From Streptomyces sp. CB02980 (GTDB lineage: Bacteria; Actinomycetota; Actinomycetes; Streptomycetales; Streptomycetaceae), in NCBI RefSeq assembly GCF_014451325.2, contig NZ_JACSCH020000010.1:1-64000 (forward strand): a DNA stretch of 64,000 bases, read 5' to 3'. The stretch's first letter is position 1, and each line of letters begins with the position of its first letter. The notes beneath the pieces are model-generated. The model saw nothing but the letters and a program-made list of their open reading frames with translations, did no database searches and was not told where the DNA came from. The translations under genes were made by a program, and so were the position numbers. Positions 54,003 to 62,856 of this stretch are shown here, piece by piece.

Positions 54003-55409
54003 CTACGCCGAGGCTCTGCCCAGGCCCCCGGATCCGCCGTTCGTGGGCGGGTACGCGGGCCGCTCCGGTATGGCCGGGGAGCCGTGCGGGGACGGGAGGG
54101 GCGGCAGGGACGGCTGCTGCAGCCAGGCCCTGAGCAGGCCGTCCAGCGGCTCCGTCGCGTAGCGGGACACATGGGCCGTGAAGGTCGCCGTGGTCACCAC
54201 GCCGTGGCGGTGCACGGTGGCCCAGTCGCGCAGCATGCGGAAGAAGGCGCCGTCGCCCAGGGCGCAGCGGATCGCGTGCACGGTGAGGCCCCCGCGCTCG
54301 TACAGGCGGTCGTCGAACATCAGCTTGCGCCCGGGGTCGGCGAGCTTCAGGTCCTGCGGCTGCGTGGCGAGCAGCCGGTACGCGGTCGCCGCGAGCTCCT
54401 GCGCCGTGCGGCCGCCGGAGCGCTCCGACCAGAGCCACTCGGCGTACTTGGCCAGGCCCTCGTTCAGCCAGATGTGCCGCCAGTCGCCGATGGTCACGCT
54501 GTTGCCGAACCACTGGTGCGCGAGCTCGTGCGCGACGAGGCGCTCCGAACCGCGCGCGCCGTCGACGTGGTTGGTGCCGAAGAGGGAGAGTCCCTGGGCC
54601 TCCACCGGCACGTCGAGCTCCTCGTCGGCGACGACCACCGCGTACTCGCCGAACGGATACGGCCCGAAGAGCTCCTCGAACAGCTGCATCATGGCGGGCT
54701 GCCGGGCGAAGTCACGTGAGAAGCGCGGCAGCAGATGCGCCGGCACATGGGCGCTCTGCGGCACCCCGCCGAGCCCGGGATCCCCGAGCAGCACCGTCTG
54801 GTGCATGCCGATGGAGAGCCCGACCAGATAGCTGGACGTCGGCGCTGCCTGCTCGTACACCCAGGTCGTCGTACTGGCCTTGGTCGTACGGGTGAGCAGC
54901 CGGCCACCCGCGACCACGGTGTACGCGGAGGGCGTGTTGACCGAGATCTGGTACGAGGCCTTGTCGGCGGGCCGGTCGTTGCACGGGTACCAGGAGGGGG
55001 CTCCGACGGGCTGGCTCGCGACCAGCGCGCCGTCGGTCAGCTCCTCCCAGCCGAGCCCGCCCCACGGGCTGCGCACCGGCTTGGGGTTGCCCGCGTAGTG
55101 CACCTCCACCGTGAACGCGGCGCCCGCGGACAGCGGCTTGGCCGGCCGGACCCGGAGCTTGCCGCCGCGGTGGGCGTAGTGCGGCGCACGGCCGTTCACC
55201 AGGATCCGGCCGACCTTGAACTCGGAGAGGTTCAGATGGAACTCGGTGAGCGGCGCCCGGCCGGCGATGGCGCTGAGCCGCGCCGTCCCGGCCAGCCGGT
55301 TGGGACCGGGACGGTACTCCAGAGCGAGTTCGTACCGATGCACGCGGTAACGGGAGTCGCCGTGGTCAGGGAAGTACGGGTCCGATGCCGTTGTCCGCTC
55401 GCCGCTCAC
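54003..55409 (-). CDS. M1-family metallopeptidase (aminopeptidase N-like, short form)
   Basis: A 468-aa zinc peptidase. The zinc site is complete: LVAHELAHQWFGN (HExxH) and WLNEGLAKYAEW with the third ligand Glu. The N-terminal beta domain (YELALEYRPGPNRLAGTARL, WYPCNDRPADKASYQ) and the DVPVEAQGLSLFG substrate motif in place of the usual GAMEN loop fit the short actinobacterial M1 group, which lacks the C-terminal domain. I chose the GTG at 55409 (GGAG 5 nt upstream) over one at 55466 which would overlap the preceding gene and has no proper ribosome binding site. No signal peptide. It follows the synthetase gene on the same strand. Confidence 0.9.
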   Translation of the reverse strand: MSGERTTASDPYFPDHGDSRYRVHRYELALEYRPGPNRLAGTARLSAIAGRAPLTEFHLNLSEFKVGRILVNGRAPHYAHRGGKLRVRPAKPLSAGAAFTVEVHYAGNPKPVRSPWGGLGWEELTDGALVASQPVGAPSWYPCNDRPADKASYQISVNTPSAYTVVAGGRLLTRTTKASTTTWVYEQAAPTSSYLVGLSIGMHQTVLLGDPGLGGVPQSAHVPAHLLPRFSRDFARQPAMMQLFEELFGPYPFGEYAVVVADEELDVPVEAQGLSLFGTNHVDGARGSERLVAHELAHQWFGNSVTIGDWRHIWLNEGLAKYAEWLWSERSGGRTAQELAATAYRLLATQPQDLKLADPGRKLMFDDRLYERGGLTVHAIRCALGDGAFFRMLRDWATVHRHGVVTTATFTAHVSRYATEPLDGLLRAWLQQPSLPPLPSPHGSPAIPERPAYPPTNGGSGGLGRASA

Positions 55410-55453
55410 TGCTGCTCCCGCTCCCTGCCCTGTGCTGTGCTCGTGCTGCCCGT

Positions 55454-58400
55454 TCAGGCCCGCCACGCCTCGATCGGATTGCCCAGCCAGCGGGTGTCGG
55501 CGGGGACGGATTCCCCGGCCATCACGAGAGAGGCGGGACCCAGCGTGCTGCGGGCCCCGACCGAACTGCCGGGCAGGACGATTCCGCCCGGGCCCAGGGT
55601 GGCGCCCTCGCGGAGGACCACAGTATCCGTCCTCAAGATCCGGTCGTGGAAGAGGTGAGTCTGCAAGACACAGCCACGGTTCACGCTGACCGCGTCACCG
55701 AGGACGACCAGGTCCGTCTCCGGCAGCCAGTAGCTCTCGCACCACACGCCCCGGCCGACCCGGGCCCCGAGCCCGCGCAGCCACAGGTTGAGCAGCGGCG
55801 TACCGGGCACCGATCCGACCAGCCACGGCACGGCGAGGACCTCGACGAACGTGTCGGCCAGCTCGTTGCGCCACACGAAACCCGACCAGAGCGGGTGCTC
55901 GCCCGCCCGGTGCCGGCCCACGAGCAGCCACTTCGCGGCCACCGAGACCAGGCACGCGGCCGCACCGGCGGCGAGCAGGACCGCCCCGGACAGCAGCGCC
56001 GTGCCCCAGACCCCCGTACCGGCCGCCGTGGCGAGGGCGCAGAGGGCCGCCACGGTCAGGACCGCGAGGGCGGCCGAGGAGAACACCGGGAGCAGCCGGA
56101 AGAGCTCCACCAGACCGCGCGCCCACAGCAGCCGCGCGGGCGGGTCGTACGTCCGGCTCCGGTCGGAGTCCGCCGTGGACCGCGGCAGCTTGACCGGGGG
56201 CAGGCCCAGGTACGAGCTGCCCTTCTTGGCCTTCTTCGGCGTCGCCGACAGCACGCCGACCAGCCCGTCGTCCGGCACCGTGCGCCCCGGCGCGGTCATG
56301 CCGGAGTTGCCGAGGAACGCCCGGCGGCCGATCTCGGAGTGACCGATCCGCACCCAGCCGCCGCCCAGCTCGTACGGGGCGGTCAGGGTGTCGTCGGCGA
56401 GGAACGCGCCCTCGCCGACCGTGGTGAGGCTCGGCAGCGCGAGGACCGTGGACACCTCGGCGCCGCGGCCGATCTTCATCCCGAGCAGCCGCAGCCAGAC
56501 CGGGGTGATCAGCCCGGCGTACAGCGGGAACAGCGTCTCCCGCGCCAGGTCCATCAGCTGCGTGACGGTCCACGCCTGCCAGGCGACCCGGCTGTGCGTC
56601 GGATGGCTGCCGGTGCGCAGCCCGAGGCTGAGCAGCCGCACCGAGACGAGCACGAGCGAGGCGTACGCGAACCCGTAGGCGAGCGCCCCGGGCACCACGG
56701 CGAGCAGCGCTCCCCGCAGCGCCTCGGCGAGCCCGGCGTCGGCGGGCACGAAGCGGCTCACGACGAGCAGCGCGGGCAGGGCGGCGAGCACCGGCAGAAC
56801 CGTGAGGAAGAAACCGGTCGCCCCGTAGACGGCCCGCCAGTGGAGCGGCCGCGCCGGCCGCTCCTTGGGCCAGTTCCGCTTGGCCTTGCCGAGCTTGCCC
56901 GCGGGCGCACCCGCCCAGCGCTGCCCGGTCGGGACCTGTCCCGCCACGGCGGAGCCGGGGGCCACCTCGGCCCGCTTGCCGACCCGCGCCCCGGGGAACA
57001 GCAGGCTGCGGGTGCCGACCACGGCGCCCGCGCCGACCTTCACCGGGCCGATCTCCAGCCGGTCGCCGTCCAGCCAGTAGCCGGAGAGGTCCACCTCGGA
57101 CTCCACGGCGCAGCCGCGGCCGAGCTTGAGCATGCCCGTGACCGGCGGCAGCGAGTGCAGGTCCACGTCGGGGCCCACCTTGGCGCCGAGCGCCCGCGCG
57201 TACCGTTCGAGCCAGGATCCGGTGAGCGAGGTCGCGCCGACGAACTCGGCGAGCCGCTCGGCCGTCCACAGCCGCAGGTGGACGCTGCCGCCGCGCGGGT
57301 GGCGTCCGGCCTTCACCCCGCGCAGCAGCAGCCGTGCGCCGCCCGCGGCGATCGCCAGCCGGCCGGGCGGACTGAAGAGCAGCGCCGCGCCGGCGGCCAC
57401 CACCCACCACGAGGCGGTCGGTGCCCACGGATAGGCCCCGAACCAGTGCAGGACGTTGCCCACGGCGAGCAGCGCCACCGTCCAGCGGAGCCCGATCACG
57501 GTGAACAGCGGGAGCAGCAGGACGGTCTGGAGGAGCCCGGCCCGGAACGGAACCGGCGGAATCGTCCGTACGGCCCCGTCGTCCTGGACGGACTTCTCCA
57601 GGCGCCGGGCCAGCTTGCGCAGGGTGGGCTGCTGGTAGATGTCGACGACGGCCGCGCTCGGATAGCGGGTGCGCAGCCGGGTGGTGAGCTGGGCGGCGGC
57701 GAGGCTGTTGCCGCCGATCGCGAAGAAGTCGTCGGCGGCGCCGGTGACGGCCACGCCGAGGGTCTCGCTCCACTGCTCGGCGAGCCAGGCCTCCGTGCCG
57801 TACAGCTGCTCGGAGGGGCCGGTGGTCTCCAGGTCGGGCAGAGGCCACGGCAGCGCGTCCCGGTCCACCTTGCCCGACGTACGGGTGGGCAGTTCGGCGA
57901 CGGGCGCGAGGAGCGGCACGAGGGCCGCGGGGAGCTCGGCGCGCAGCCGCTCGACCGCCGCCGCGTGGTCCCAGCCCTCCTGCGTCACGAGATAGCCGAC
58001 GAGCAGCTGGTTGCCGCTGCGCGCGGTACGCACGGCGGCGGCCGCGCCGGCGACACCGGGCAGGCCCTGGAGGGCGGAGTCCACCTCGCCCAGCTCGATA
58101 CGGCGGCCGCCGAGCTTGATCTGCTCGTCGCCGCGGCCGAGGAAGACCAGACCCTCCGGCTCGGCACGGACGAGGTCGCCGCTGCGGTACGCGCGCTCCC
58201 AGCCGAGGGATTCCAGCGGGGCGTACTTCTCCGCGTCCTTCTCGGGGTCGAGGTAGCGGGCGAGACCGACGCCGCCGATCACCAGCTGGCCGCTGCCGCC
58301 CATCGGCACCGGCTCGCCGGACTCGTCGACCACGGCCAGCTCCCAGCCGTTCAGCGGGAGACCGATCCTGATCGGCTCCTCACCGGTCAGCAGGGAGGCA

Positions 58401-59362
58401 CAGGCGACGACGGTCGCCTCGGTGGGGCCGTACGTGTTCCACACCTCGCGGCCCTCGGTGACCAGGCGCTGGGTCAGCTCGGGCGGGCAGGCCTCGCCGC
58501 CGAAGATCAGCAGCCGGACCTCGTCGAGGGTCTCCGGATCCCAGAGCGCGGCGAGGGTCGGCACGGTGGAGACCACGGTGATCTCCTGCTCCACCAGCCA
58601 CGGGCCGAGGTCGGCGCCGCTGCGCACCTGCGACCGGGGGACGGGCACCAGGCAGGCGCCGTAGCGCCAGGCCAGCCACATCTCCTCGCAGGAGGCGTCG
58701 AAGGCGACGGAGAGGCCCGCCATGACCCGGTCGCCGGGTGCGATCGGCTCGTCGACGAGGAACAGCGCGGCCTCGGCGTCCACGAACGCGGCGGCGCTGC
58801 GGTGGCTGACGGCGACACCCTTGGGCTTGCCCGTGGAGCCCGAGGTGAAGATGATCCACGCGTCGTGTCCGGGCCCGGGGCGCGCGGCGGCGGCACGGTC
58901 GTCCTCCCGCCCGGTGACGTCGATCCGCTGCTCCGCGCCGACCACGGCCCGCACACCGGCCTCGCCGAAGACCAGCTCGGCCCGCTCGTCCGGGTCCTCG
59001 GCGTCGACCGGCACATAGGCGGCTCCCGCCGCGAGCACGGCGAGGATGGCCACGTACAGCTCGTTCGTCCCGGACGGCACCCGGACGCTCACCCGGTCGC
59101 CGAGCCCCACACCGGCGGCCGCGAGCGCGCGCCTCCGGCGCTCGACCTCCCCGGCCAGCGCCCGGTAGGTCAGCCGGGTGCTGCCGTCGTCCAGGGCGAG
59201 CTCGTCGGGGTGGGCCCGTACCGAGGCCTCGAAGACGTCGACGAGGGTGCGCACCGGGGCGGCGGGCCCGGCGGAGAACCGGGCGGACTTCCCGGACTCC
59301 TCCTCCCACGTGTCGCCGTCGTGGAGCAGAGTGGTGTCACCGTGCTCTGGTGTGGCTGCCAT
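55454..59362 (-). CDS. Pls/PosA/MA-family nonribosomal peptide synthetase-like membrane protein
   Basis: A 1302-aa single-module enzyme. Residues ~40-510 form an adenylation domain: IIFTSGSTGKPKGVAVSH (171-188), NTYGPTEATVVA, and TSGKVDRDALP with Lys498. A carrier domain follows with Ser553 in DDFFAIGGNSLAAAQL. The rest alternates several pairs of hydrophobic helices with left-handed-beta-helix acyltransferase-like units (VKVGAGAVVGTRSLLFPGARVG; VLREGATLGPGGIVLPGSSVG). This is the layout of epsilon-poly-L-lysine synthetase relatives, which make linear amino-acid homopolymers in the membrane. The amino acid used cannot be read reliably here. GAGG lies 4 nt before ATG. Confidence 0.9.
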   Translation of the reverse strand: MAATPEHGDTTLLHDGDTWEEESGKSARFSAGPAAPVRTLVDVFEASVRAHPDELALDDGSTRLTYRALAGEVERRRRALAAAGVGLGDRVSVRVPSGTNELYVAILAVLAAGAAYVPVDAEDPDERAELVFGEAGVRAVVGAEQRIDVTGREDDRAAAARPGPGHDAWIIFTSGSTGKPKGVAVSHRSAAAFVDAEAALFLVDEPIAPGDRVMAGLSVAFDASCEEMWLAWRYGACLVPVPRSQVRSGADLGPWLVEQEITVVSTVPTLAALWDPETLDEVRLLIFGGEACPPELTQRLVTEGREVWNTYGPTEATVVACASLLTGEEPIRIGLPLNGWELAVVDESGEPVPMGGSGQLVIGGVGLARYLDPEKDAEKYAPLESLGWERAYRSGDLVRAEPEGLVFLGRGDEQIKLGGRRIELGEVDSALQGLPGVAGAAAAVRTARSGNQLLVGYLVTQEGWDHAAAVERLRAELPAALVPLLAPVAELPTRTSGKVDRDALPWPLPDLETTGPSEQLYGTEAWLAEQWSETLGVAVTGAADDFFAIGGNSLAAAQLTTRLRTRYPSAAVVDIYQQPTLRKLARRLEKSVQDDGAVRTIPPVPFRAGLLQTVLLLPLFTVIGLRWTVALLAVGNVLHWFGAYPWAPTASWWVVAAGAALLFSPPGRLAIAAGGARLLLRGVKAGRHPRGGSVHLRLWTAERLAEFVGATSLTGSWLERYARALGAKVGPDVDLHSLPPVTGMLKLGRGCAVESEVDLSGYWLDGDRLEIGPVKVGAGAVVGTRSLLFPGARVGKRAEVAPGSAVAGQVPTGQRWAGAPAGKLGKAKRNWPKERPARPLHWRAVYGATGFFLTVLPVLAALPALLVVSRFVPADAGLAEALRGALLAVVPGALAYGFAYASLVLVSVRLLSLGLRTGSHPTHSRVAWQAWTVTQLMDLARETLFPLYAGLITPVWLRLLGMKIGRGAEVSTVLALPSLTTVGEGAFLADDTLTAPYELGGGWVRIGHSEIGRRAFLGNSGMTAPGRTVPDDGLVGVLSATPKKAKKGSSYLGLPPVKLPRSTADSDRSRTYDPPARLLWARGLVELFRLLPVFSSAALAVLTVAALCALATAAGTGVWGTALLSGAVLLAAGAAACLVSVAAKWLLVGRHRAGEHPLWSGFVWRNELADTFVEVLAVPWLVGSVPGTPLLNLWLRGLGARVGRGVWCESYWLPETDLVVLGDAVSVNRGCVLQTHLFHDRILRTDTVVLREGATLGPGGIVLPGSSVGARSTLGPASLVMAGESVPADTRWLGNPIEAWRA

Positions 59363-59575
59363 CGGACCTCGTGTCTCGTTCCCGGCAACGTCCGGGTCGT
59401 CGGCGGAGCCCGGGTCTGCCCGGGTTGTTCCGATCCGACGCCAAACAGCCCGCCAGTCTAGTGCGTCGGCCAGGATTCTCCGGTCGACACCTTGCGCATG
59501 GCTGGTTGGGAGCGGTATTGGAGGTGGATTCCCGGTGACTTCAAGGTGAACGATGACGGGTTGTCGCCCACCGGC

Positions 59576-60202
59576 TCAGCCGCCCGCCGACAGCGTGGCC
59601 ACCCCCGGACCGCGAAGATCGGCCAGCACCGCCTTGCGGCCCGTCACCGCAAGGAGCAGGGACAGTGCGGGGCCCTCCGCCTCCGGCCCGGTTCCGATCG
59701 TCAGGTCGGTGTCCGTCGCCGTGATCCGGACGCGGGACAGGAGTTCCTTCGCTCCGCCGAACGACACCGGGGTGCGCGCCTGGAGCCGGAGGGCCCGGAC
59801 GACGGCCCGCGGCGGGTAGGAGCGGGCGAGGCCCAGGGGCCGACGGATGTCCTCCCCGTGGACGATCTCCTCGACGAGCCGGCTGTCCAGGGGCGCGGGT
59901 GGCGCCGAAGTCCTCGGCGCCACCCGACGGAACCGCTCCAGGGTCTCCTGCGGAGTGGTCCCGCGCTCGCGTTCCACACCGCGCGTGTTCTGGCGGTCGA
60001 AGTCGAACCGCGCGAGCACCATGCCCGTGAGGAAACCGAGGCGTGTCGCGCGGGCGTTGTCGACCAGATGGGCGAGCACGTCGTGCACGGTCCAGCCGTC
60101 GCAGAGCGACGGCTCCCGCCACTGCTCGTCCTCGAGGTGCGTCAGGTCGCCGATCAGCGCCGCCCGCTCGGCGTGCACCATCGGCCAGACGTCGTCCGTC
60201 AC
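59576..60202 (-). CDS. Maleylpyruvate isomerase family mycothiol-dependent enzyme
   Basis: A 208-aa DinB-like protein of the TIGR03083 type. Characteristic are WPMVHAERAALIGDLTHLEDEQWREPSLCDGWTVHDVLAHLVDN near the N-terminus, with metal-binding His residues, and HGEDIRRPLGL in the middle. Members use mycothiol as cofactor; most substrates are unknown. The GTG at 60202 has GGGAG 5 nt upstream and was preferred over ATG 60220. It ends just upstream of the promoter region of the Pls-like gene. Confidence 0.87.
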   Translation of the reverse strand: MTDDVWPMVHAERAALIGDLTHLEDEQWREPSLCDGWTVHDVLAHLVDNARATRLGFLTGMVLARFDFDRQNTRGVERERGTTPQETLERFRRVAPRTSAPPAPLDSRLVEEIVHGEDIRRPLGLARSYPPRAVVRALRLQARTPVSFGGAKELLSRVRITATDTDLTIGTGPEAEGPALSLLLAVTGRKAVLADLRGPGVATLSAGG

Positions 60203-60230
60203 GGCTTCTCCCTCATGCATGGGCTCTCGT

Positions 60231-62534
60231 TCATGCCGCCAGGGCCGCCCGCACCTCGCCCGCCAGGGCGAAGGGGTCCCCCGTGGGCGTCGTCGGGTAG
60301 CGCTGGTGGCCGCGCGCCCAGGTGTCGTCCCGAGTGAACCAGGCGACGGCGACCGGCGCGGTGTCGGTCACCAGCGCACGGTCGAGACTCGCGAAGTAGG
60401 CGGCCCAGCGCGGCGCGTAGACGTCCTGGACGAGGCCGGACCACTCACGGTTGGCGTAGTCGTGCAGACCACCCGTCTCGCTCGGTCCCCTGTCGGCCCA
60501 GGTGGTGAGGATCGAGCGGGCGTCGTACTCCAACTGGTCCTGTTCCTCCGGGTCGGCGCCCCAGGAGCGCGCGTCGGCCAGCCAGGGGCCGATCAGGAAC
60601 CGCTGGTCGGAGCCGACGAGCCGCCCCAGCAGCTCCTGGTGCGCCTGCCACTCCCGTACCAGCGCCCGGAAGCCCGTCAGGTCCTCGGCCTCGTACGCCG
60701 CCTTGATACGCGGCAGCAGGACCCGGCTGCGGTTCGTGAGCGCCTGACGTGCCACGTCCACGAGGTCGAAGCGGTACGCGTCCGTGGTCCGCAGCCGGGG
60801 CGCCACCTGGAGCAGTTCCGCGAGCGCCCGCTCGACCGTCGCGGCGTCGTACCGCATGGTCTTCGGGCTCCATTTCGCGGCGGTGGCCGCCGTCAGACCC
60901 GGCCGTGCGCCGAAGAGGCTGTCCTGCGGCTCGCTCCAGGTCCCGGACCGCATGCTGTACGGGCCGAGGCGCAGCTGCTCCCACGCGGCCGCCGCATGGG
61001 GATCCGTACCGCCGTAGCGTCGGGCGGCGTAGTCGGCGAACCAGCTCTTCTGGTCGATCGGAGTCGCCTGCCAGGCGAGTTCGGTGAAGAGGTCGAACGC
61101 TGCGGGGCTCCCGCCGGTGGCCTCGGGCAGGTACGCGATGCCGCGCAGCGCGCTGTCCTGCTTGCCCAGCCAGGCGTGGAAGCGGTCCACCCACGCGCCG
61201 GTGTTGGCGCCGATGCTGGTGTGGCCGCCGAAGTTCGGGATCGTGCCGAAGGCGTACGGCGTGCCGCCCCACCGGACCTCGCGGTCGAGCCCGTCGTACC
61301 GGTCGGAGAGGCCGTCGACGATCAGGACCCGGCGGCGGTCGACGCCGCTCAGGAGGGCGTCGGTGGGGTTGTTCTGCCAGCCGAGCATGACCCAGGTGGC
61401 GCCGGGGCGCGCGGTGTCCAGGGCCCGCTGGACGGCCCCGGCGGCCGCCGCGACGTCGACCGCGCCCGCGACCCCGCCCTCGTGCAGCAGGTCCATCTTG
61501 AACATGTCGCTGTCACCGAACCGCTCCTGCTGGAAGCGGTAGTAGGCGGCGGCGAGCCGGGCGAAGACGGGCCCGTTCGGATCCAGCCAGTCGGGCCGGT
61601 CGAAGCCCACCCACTTGCCCTGCGGAACGGTGACCGCGCCGTCGTTCCGGGTGGCGAAGTCCGCCGGCACGGTGCCGAAGAAGCCCGGCAGCACGGGCGT
61701 CATCCCGAGCGAGCGGAGGTGCTGCGCGATCCGCCCGCCCAGCGTCGCCCGCGCCTCGACGAGCTGTTCGGATACCGGCCCGGCGAACCCCGACAGGTTC
61801 TGCAGCAGCCACCAGCCCTGATGGGCCGGGGCGGGAATCCAGTCGCGCAGCTCCGCCGCGCTGTAGCCGAACTCCTGGAGCGCCCGGTAGTACGGGTATT
61901 CGGCCCCGGTCGGGACGAAGACCTCGTTCACGCCGTGCAGCGCCATCAGGTCGATGTCGTGCTGGTAGGACGCGAAGTCGCGGTAGGCGCCGGAGTACCC
62001 CTCGTCGGTGTCGTTGAGGGCGTAGCGGTGGGGCACGGAGGCCGACCGGGTGATGGCGGTGGCGACCGCGGGGAGCGTGCCGGGCAGCCGGCCGACGCTG
62101 GAGCCGGGCCATCCCAGGTCCACCCCCGCGACCCGCTCCAGGTACCAGCCGACACCGGTGAGGAGCGTGGCGGGCGAGGTGCCCCGGACCACGATCGCCC
62201 CTGCCTCGCCCGAGACCTCGAAATAGTCCCCCGAGGCGGGCTCCTCGACCGGGAGCAGGGTGAACTGCGCCGCCCGGGAGGGCAGCAGGCGCTCCAGGCT
62301 CGCCCGGGCGGGCGCGGGGTCGAAGAGGGCGGGCGCGGTGTCCGCGGCCGACCGGGTGCCGACGGCCGGCGCGACGGCCCCGGCGGAGGCGGGCCGCGGG
62401 CCGGGGGCGGGGGTGGCCGCAGAGGCGGTGGCCGTCGACAGCGGCGGCACCCCGGGCGCGCTCACCGCCGTCACGGCGGCGAGCGCCGTGGCGGCGAGGA
62501 CGGCACGGCATCGAAGGATCAGGCGACGGCCCAT
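60231..62534 (-). CDS. Secreted alpha-N-acetylglucosaminidase (GH89)
   Basis: A 767-aa exported glycosidase removing terminal alpha-linked GlcNAc. A Sec signal (ILRCRAVLAATALAAVTAVSAPG) and an Ala/Pro linker precede the NAGLU N-terminal domain (RLLPSRAAQFTLLPVEEPASGDYFEVSGE). The catalytic barrel is seen in DFASYQHDIDLMALHGVNEVFVPTGAEYP, MTPVLPGFFGTVP, SDMFKMDLLHEGG and WVMLGWQNNP, and the C-terminal helical domain in FTELAWQ to the end. GGGAG lies 4 nt before ATG 62534. It is transcribed with or beside the ThuA-ricin gene upstream but is separated from it by a terminator. Confidence 0.93.
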   Translation of the reverse strand: MGRRLILRCRAVLAATALAAVTAVSAPGVPPLSTATASAATPAPGPRPASAGAVAPAVGTRSAADTAPALFDPAPARASLERLLPSRAAQFTLLPVEEPASGDYFEVSGEAGAIVVRGTSPATLLTGVGWYLERVAGVDLGWPGSSVGRLPGTLPAVATAITRSASVPHRYALNDTDEGYSGAYRDFASYQHDIDLMALHGVNEVFVPTGAEYPYYRALQEFGYSAAELRDWIPAPAHQGWWLLQNLSGFAGPVSEQLVEARATLGGRIAQHLRSLGMTPVLPGFFGTVPADFATRNDGAVTVPQGKWVGFDRPDWLDPNGPVFARLAAAYYRFQQERFGDSDMFKMDLLHEGGVAGAVDVAAAAGAVQRALDTARPGATWVMLGWQNNPTDALLSGVDRRRVLIVDGLSDRYDGLDREVRWGGTPYAFGTIPNFGGHTSIGANTGAWVDRFHAWLGKQDSALRGIAYLPEATGGSPAAFDLFTELAWQATPIDQKSWFADYAARRYGGTDPHAAAAWEQLRLGPYSMRSGTWSEPQDSLFGARPGLTAATAAKWSPKTMRYDAATVERALAELLQVAPRLRTTDAYRFDLVDVARQALTNRSRVLLPRIKAAYEAEDLTGFRALVREWQAHQELLGRLVGSDQRFLIGPWLADARSWGADPEEQDQLEYDARSILTTWADRGPSETGGLHDYANREWSGLVQDVYAPRWAAYFASLDRALVTDTAPVAVAWFTRDDTWARGHQRYPTTPTGDPFALAGEVRAALAA

Positions 62535-62801
62535 CTGGCTCCCTGCTGCGGGTCGAGCGGAAAGGCGGGGCGTGCTTCGGGAGGTCCGGTCGACGAAGAC
62601 TAGCGACACCGCGGCCGGCAGGGCGGCGGGCGTGCTCTTCTGACGGGGCGCCGGTGCGCCGGCGGCACCGGCCGGCCCGGGGAGTGGGGGAGTACCTGCC
62701 ATGTAGGGATGATCGGTCGGGGGCGCCGGGTGCGCATGCGGATACCGCCGCCCGGGGGGCGGCGGCATCGGAGGGTCCCGGTGCCACGGCCCACGTCACG
62801 A
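62535..62801. other. Promoter region of the glycosidase gene; no gene seen
   Basis: About 270 bases (320 with the terminator) between the glycosidase start and the ThuA-ricin stop. It contains G-rich low-complexity sequence but no supported frame. The GH89 promoter must be here; I could not define -10/-35 boxes. Confidence 0.4.
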
Positions 62802-62829
62802 CCCCCGGGCACGGGGTCGTGCCCGGGGG
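62802..62829 (-). terminator. Strong stem-loop after the ThuA-ricin gene
   Basis: A perfect 11-bp stem (CCCCCGGGCAC and GTGCCCGGGGG) with a 6-nt loop, 27 nt downstream of the ThuA-ricin stop on the minus strand. Confidence 0.88.
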
Positions 62830-62856
62830 CCGGGGGCGTGGCGTCCTGCGGGACCG

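Noticed and set aside
55385..59461. A 1358-codon plus-strand frame opposite the Pls-like synthetase
   Set aside because: Low-complexity Arg/Gly/Gln sequence antisense to a gene with complete adenylation and carrier motifs.
59363..59575. TAGACT-like -10 box for the Pls-like gene
   Set aside because: A -10-like hexamer exists on the minus strand but no acceptable -35 box at 16-19 nt, so I did not list a promoter.
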